6,256 nt of DNA, taken from NCBI GenBank assembly GCA_001399805.1, contig LIHJ01000060.1:1-6256 (forward strand), read 5' to 3'. Below, piece after piece: positions 4,990 to 6,256 of the stretch (position 1 is the first letter of the stretch; each line of letters begins with the position of its first letter). The stretch is from Candidatus Bathyarchaeota archaeon BA1. GTDB lineage: Archaea; Thermoproteota; Bathyarchaeia; Bathyarchaeales; Bathyarchaeaceae. The notes under the pieces are model-generated. The model was not told the origin of the DNA. It did not search any database and saw nothing but the letters and a program-made list of their open reading frames with translations. Both the position numbers and the translations under genes were made by a program.

Positions 4990-6227
4990 CCTTCTACACC
5001 CAAAAACACTTGAGCCCGTGGGTTTAAATCCACGCATTTGGGCTGAGGAACTCGTAAGGCAGGAGGCCTCAATGGAGCGCTACATAAAAATACCCGAGGA
5101 GGTCCTTGACGCTTATCGTCGCCTCCGCGACCAACACCACTGTGCCGAGCCAAGAGACTCGAGTCCTAAAGACACCAGCCCAGATATATTACAAGTGTCG
5201 AATACCTGAGCCCGCTTGGGAGCCACAAGCCCAACACCGCCATAGCCCAAGCATACTACAATAAAGCACAGGGCATAGAGAGGGTCGTTACCGAGACTGG
5301 CGCTGGACAGTGGGGAAACGCCCTCGCAATGGCCAGCGCCCTCTTCGATTTGAGATGCCGCATCTACATGGTTCGTGTTAGCTATGACAAAAAGCCGGGA
5401 AGGCGCACCATGGCAGAGCTCTGGGGGCAGAAGTGTTTCCATCGCCCAGTAACCAAACACAATTTGGTAAAAGCTTGCTGGAGAAGGATCCAAATCATCC
5501 CGGGACCCTTGGCATTGCCATCAGCGAGTGCCTTGAGGATACCTTAAGCCATGAGGACACGAGGTACTGCCTAGGTTCAGTCTTGAATCATGTGCTTCTG
5601 CATCAAACGATAGTTGGGCAGGAAGCCAAGATGCAGTTTGAGATGATAGATGTTTACCCCGATGTGTTCTGTGACTGCATCGACGGTGGCTCAAACTTCT
5701 CTGGCTTCTGCTTCCCCTTCATGAGGGACAAGCTCAAGGGCAAGTCAAACTCCGAGTTCTTTGCTTGTGAGGCTAGGGCTGTTCCCACACCACAAGGGGC
5801 GTTTACACCTATGATTTTGGTGACACCGCTGAGATGGCCCCACCGCGAAGATGCTTACCCTTGGGCACAGGTATGCTTGCCCACCTATTCATTCTGGAGG
5901 ACTGCGATACCATGGGATGGCTCCTGAGTATCGTTTCTCATCCATAAGGGTACATGAGATCTATAGCGTATCATCAAAACGAGGTTTTTGAGGCAGCCCC
6001 CATCCTCGCCCAAACCGAGGGGATGATCACGGCGCCCGAAACAGCCCATAACCTGAAATTTGCCATCGACGAGGCTTTAAGGTGTAAACGAACTGGTGAG
6101 AGAAAGGTCATAGCCTTCAACATGCGGTCATGGGCTTCTAGACCTCACGGCCTACGAGAGCTTCCTGACTGGAGAGCTGGTGGACTACGAACCAGTAGAA
6201 ATAGAGGTTCCAGCGTTCATTCACTGA
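4965..6227 (+). pseudogene. trpB2: Broken tryptophan synthase beta-2 chain (TrpB2)
   Basis: TrpB is the PLP enzyme joining indole and serine to make tryptophan; the B2 branch is identified by its N-terminal extension. Pieces in order: ADLPEPLPP (4965-4991), LLHPKTLEPV...VRQEAS...YIKIPEEV (4991-5125), RPTPLCRAKRLES (5128-5166), LKTPAQIYYKC (5166-5198), EYLSPLGSHKPNTA...ETGAGQWGNALA...MVRVSYDKKPGRR (5200-5426), EVFPSPSN...LGSVLNHVLLHQT...DGGSNFSGF (5427-5791), TRGVYTYDFGDTA (5792-5844), KMLTLGH...[12 protein letters not shown] (5848-5922), [26 protein letters not shown] (5924-6121), GHGLLDLTAYESF to TGA 6227. That is about nine frame changes plus TAA at 5945-5947. The PLP lysine (SHK) survives, but GGGSNF has become DGGSNF and the usual FNLSGHG is damaged. 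Sequencing or assembly error is the alternative, though every other conserved gene here is intact. Confidence 0.88.
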
Positions 6228-6256
6228 AGCCTACCATGTTTATCCACAAGCTCCGC

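Noticed and set aside
5113..5493. Minus-strand 126-residue ORF opposite trpB2
   Set aside because: It is a shadow of the broken TrpB2 coding sequence, which is recognisable on the plus strand through the whole interval.
6228..6256. Start of another gene at ATG 6236
   Set aside because: Only seven codons are visible before the window ends, with no ribosome-binding site; it cannot be supported.

Overview
The window is archaeal chromosomal DNA. It carries archaeal/eukaryotic-type ribosomal proteins L15e and L13e, two RNase P proteins (Pop5/Rnp2 and Rpp30/Rnp3), a COG1325 RNA-binding protein and a pyruvoyl-dependent arginine decarboxylase. TATA-like boxes stand upstream of several genes. L13e is typical of the TACK/Asgard side of the archaea, and L13e together with PdaD suggests a TACK lineage, perhaps Bathyarchaeia-like. 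That placement is inference and of low confidence.

Layout. 1-129 is AT-rich and gene-free, with a terminator-like inverted repeat. 130-661 (minus) holds two small overlapping genes: a DUF4258-like protein followed by an unrecognised 114-residue protein. 662-1286 has no secure gene, only small inverted repeats and a possible one-frameshift minus-strand ORF (836-1146). 1287-2766 (minus) is a tight cluster, COG1325 - rnp3 - rnp2, with overlapping genes. 2898-3095 (minus) is L13e. 3102-3311 is a divergent regulatory region shared by L13e and pdaD. 3312-3773 (plus) is pdaD, which converges on rpl15e (3796-4389, minus). The L15e gene has its own strong TATA/BRE promoter and a roughly 70-nt structured leader. 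4549-4989 (minus) is an ACT-domain regulator-like gene. 4965-6227 (plus) is a heavily broken tryptophan synthase beta-2 (TrpB2) gene.

How the genes fit together. L15e, COG1325, Rpp30 and Pop5 belong to the known archaeal 'exosome/RNase P/proteasome' superoperon. Here it is split: pdaD and L13e sit between L15e and COG1325, and nothing recognisable as psmA follows rnp2. PdaD makes agmatine, which feeds polyamine synthesis and, in archaea, agmatidine modification of tRNA-Ile. So most of the window concerns tRNA and ribosome production.

Main points of interest. The trpB2 copy has about nine reading-frame changes and one stop codon, but its protein sequence is still clearly recognisable. Its N-terminal coding sequence overlaps the 5' end of the opposing ACT gene. 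L13e and pdaD share a leader motif (GCAATAA...GAGGT), and pdaD has a 16-bp perfect palindrome in its promoter. I saw no CRISPR array, tRNA, rRNA or insertion sequence, and no convincing entirely new system.
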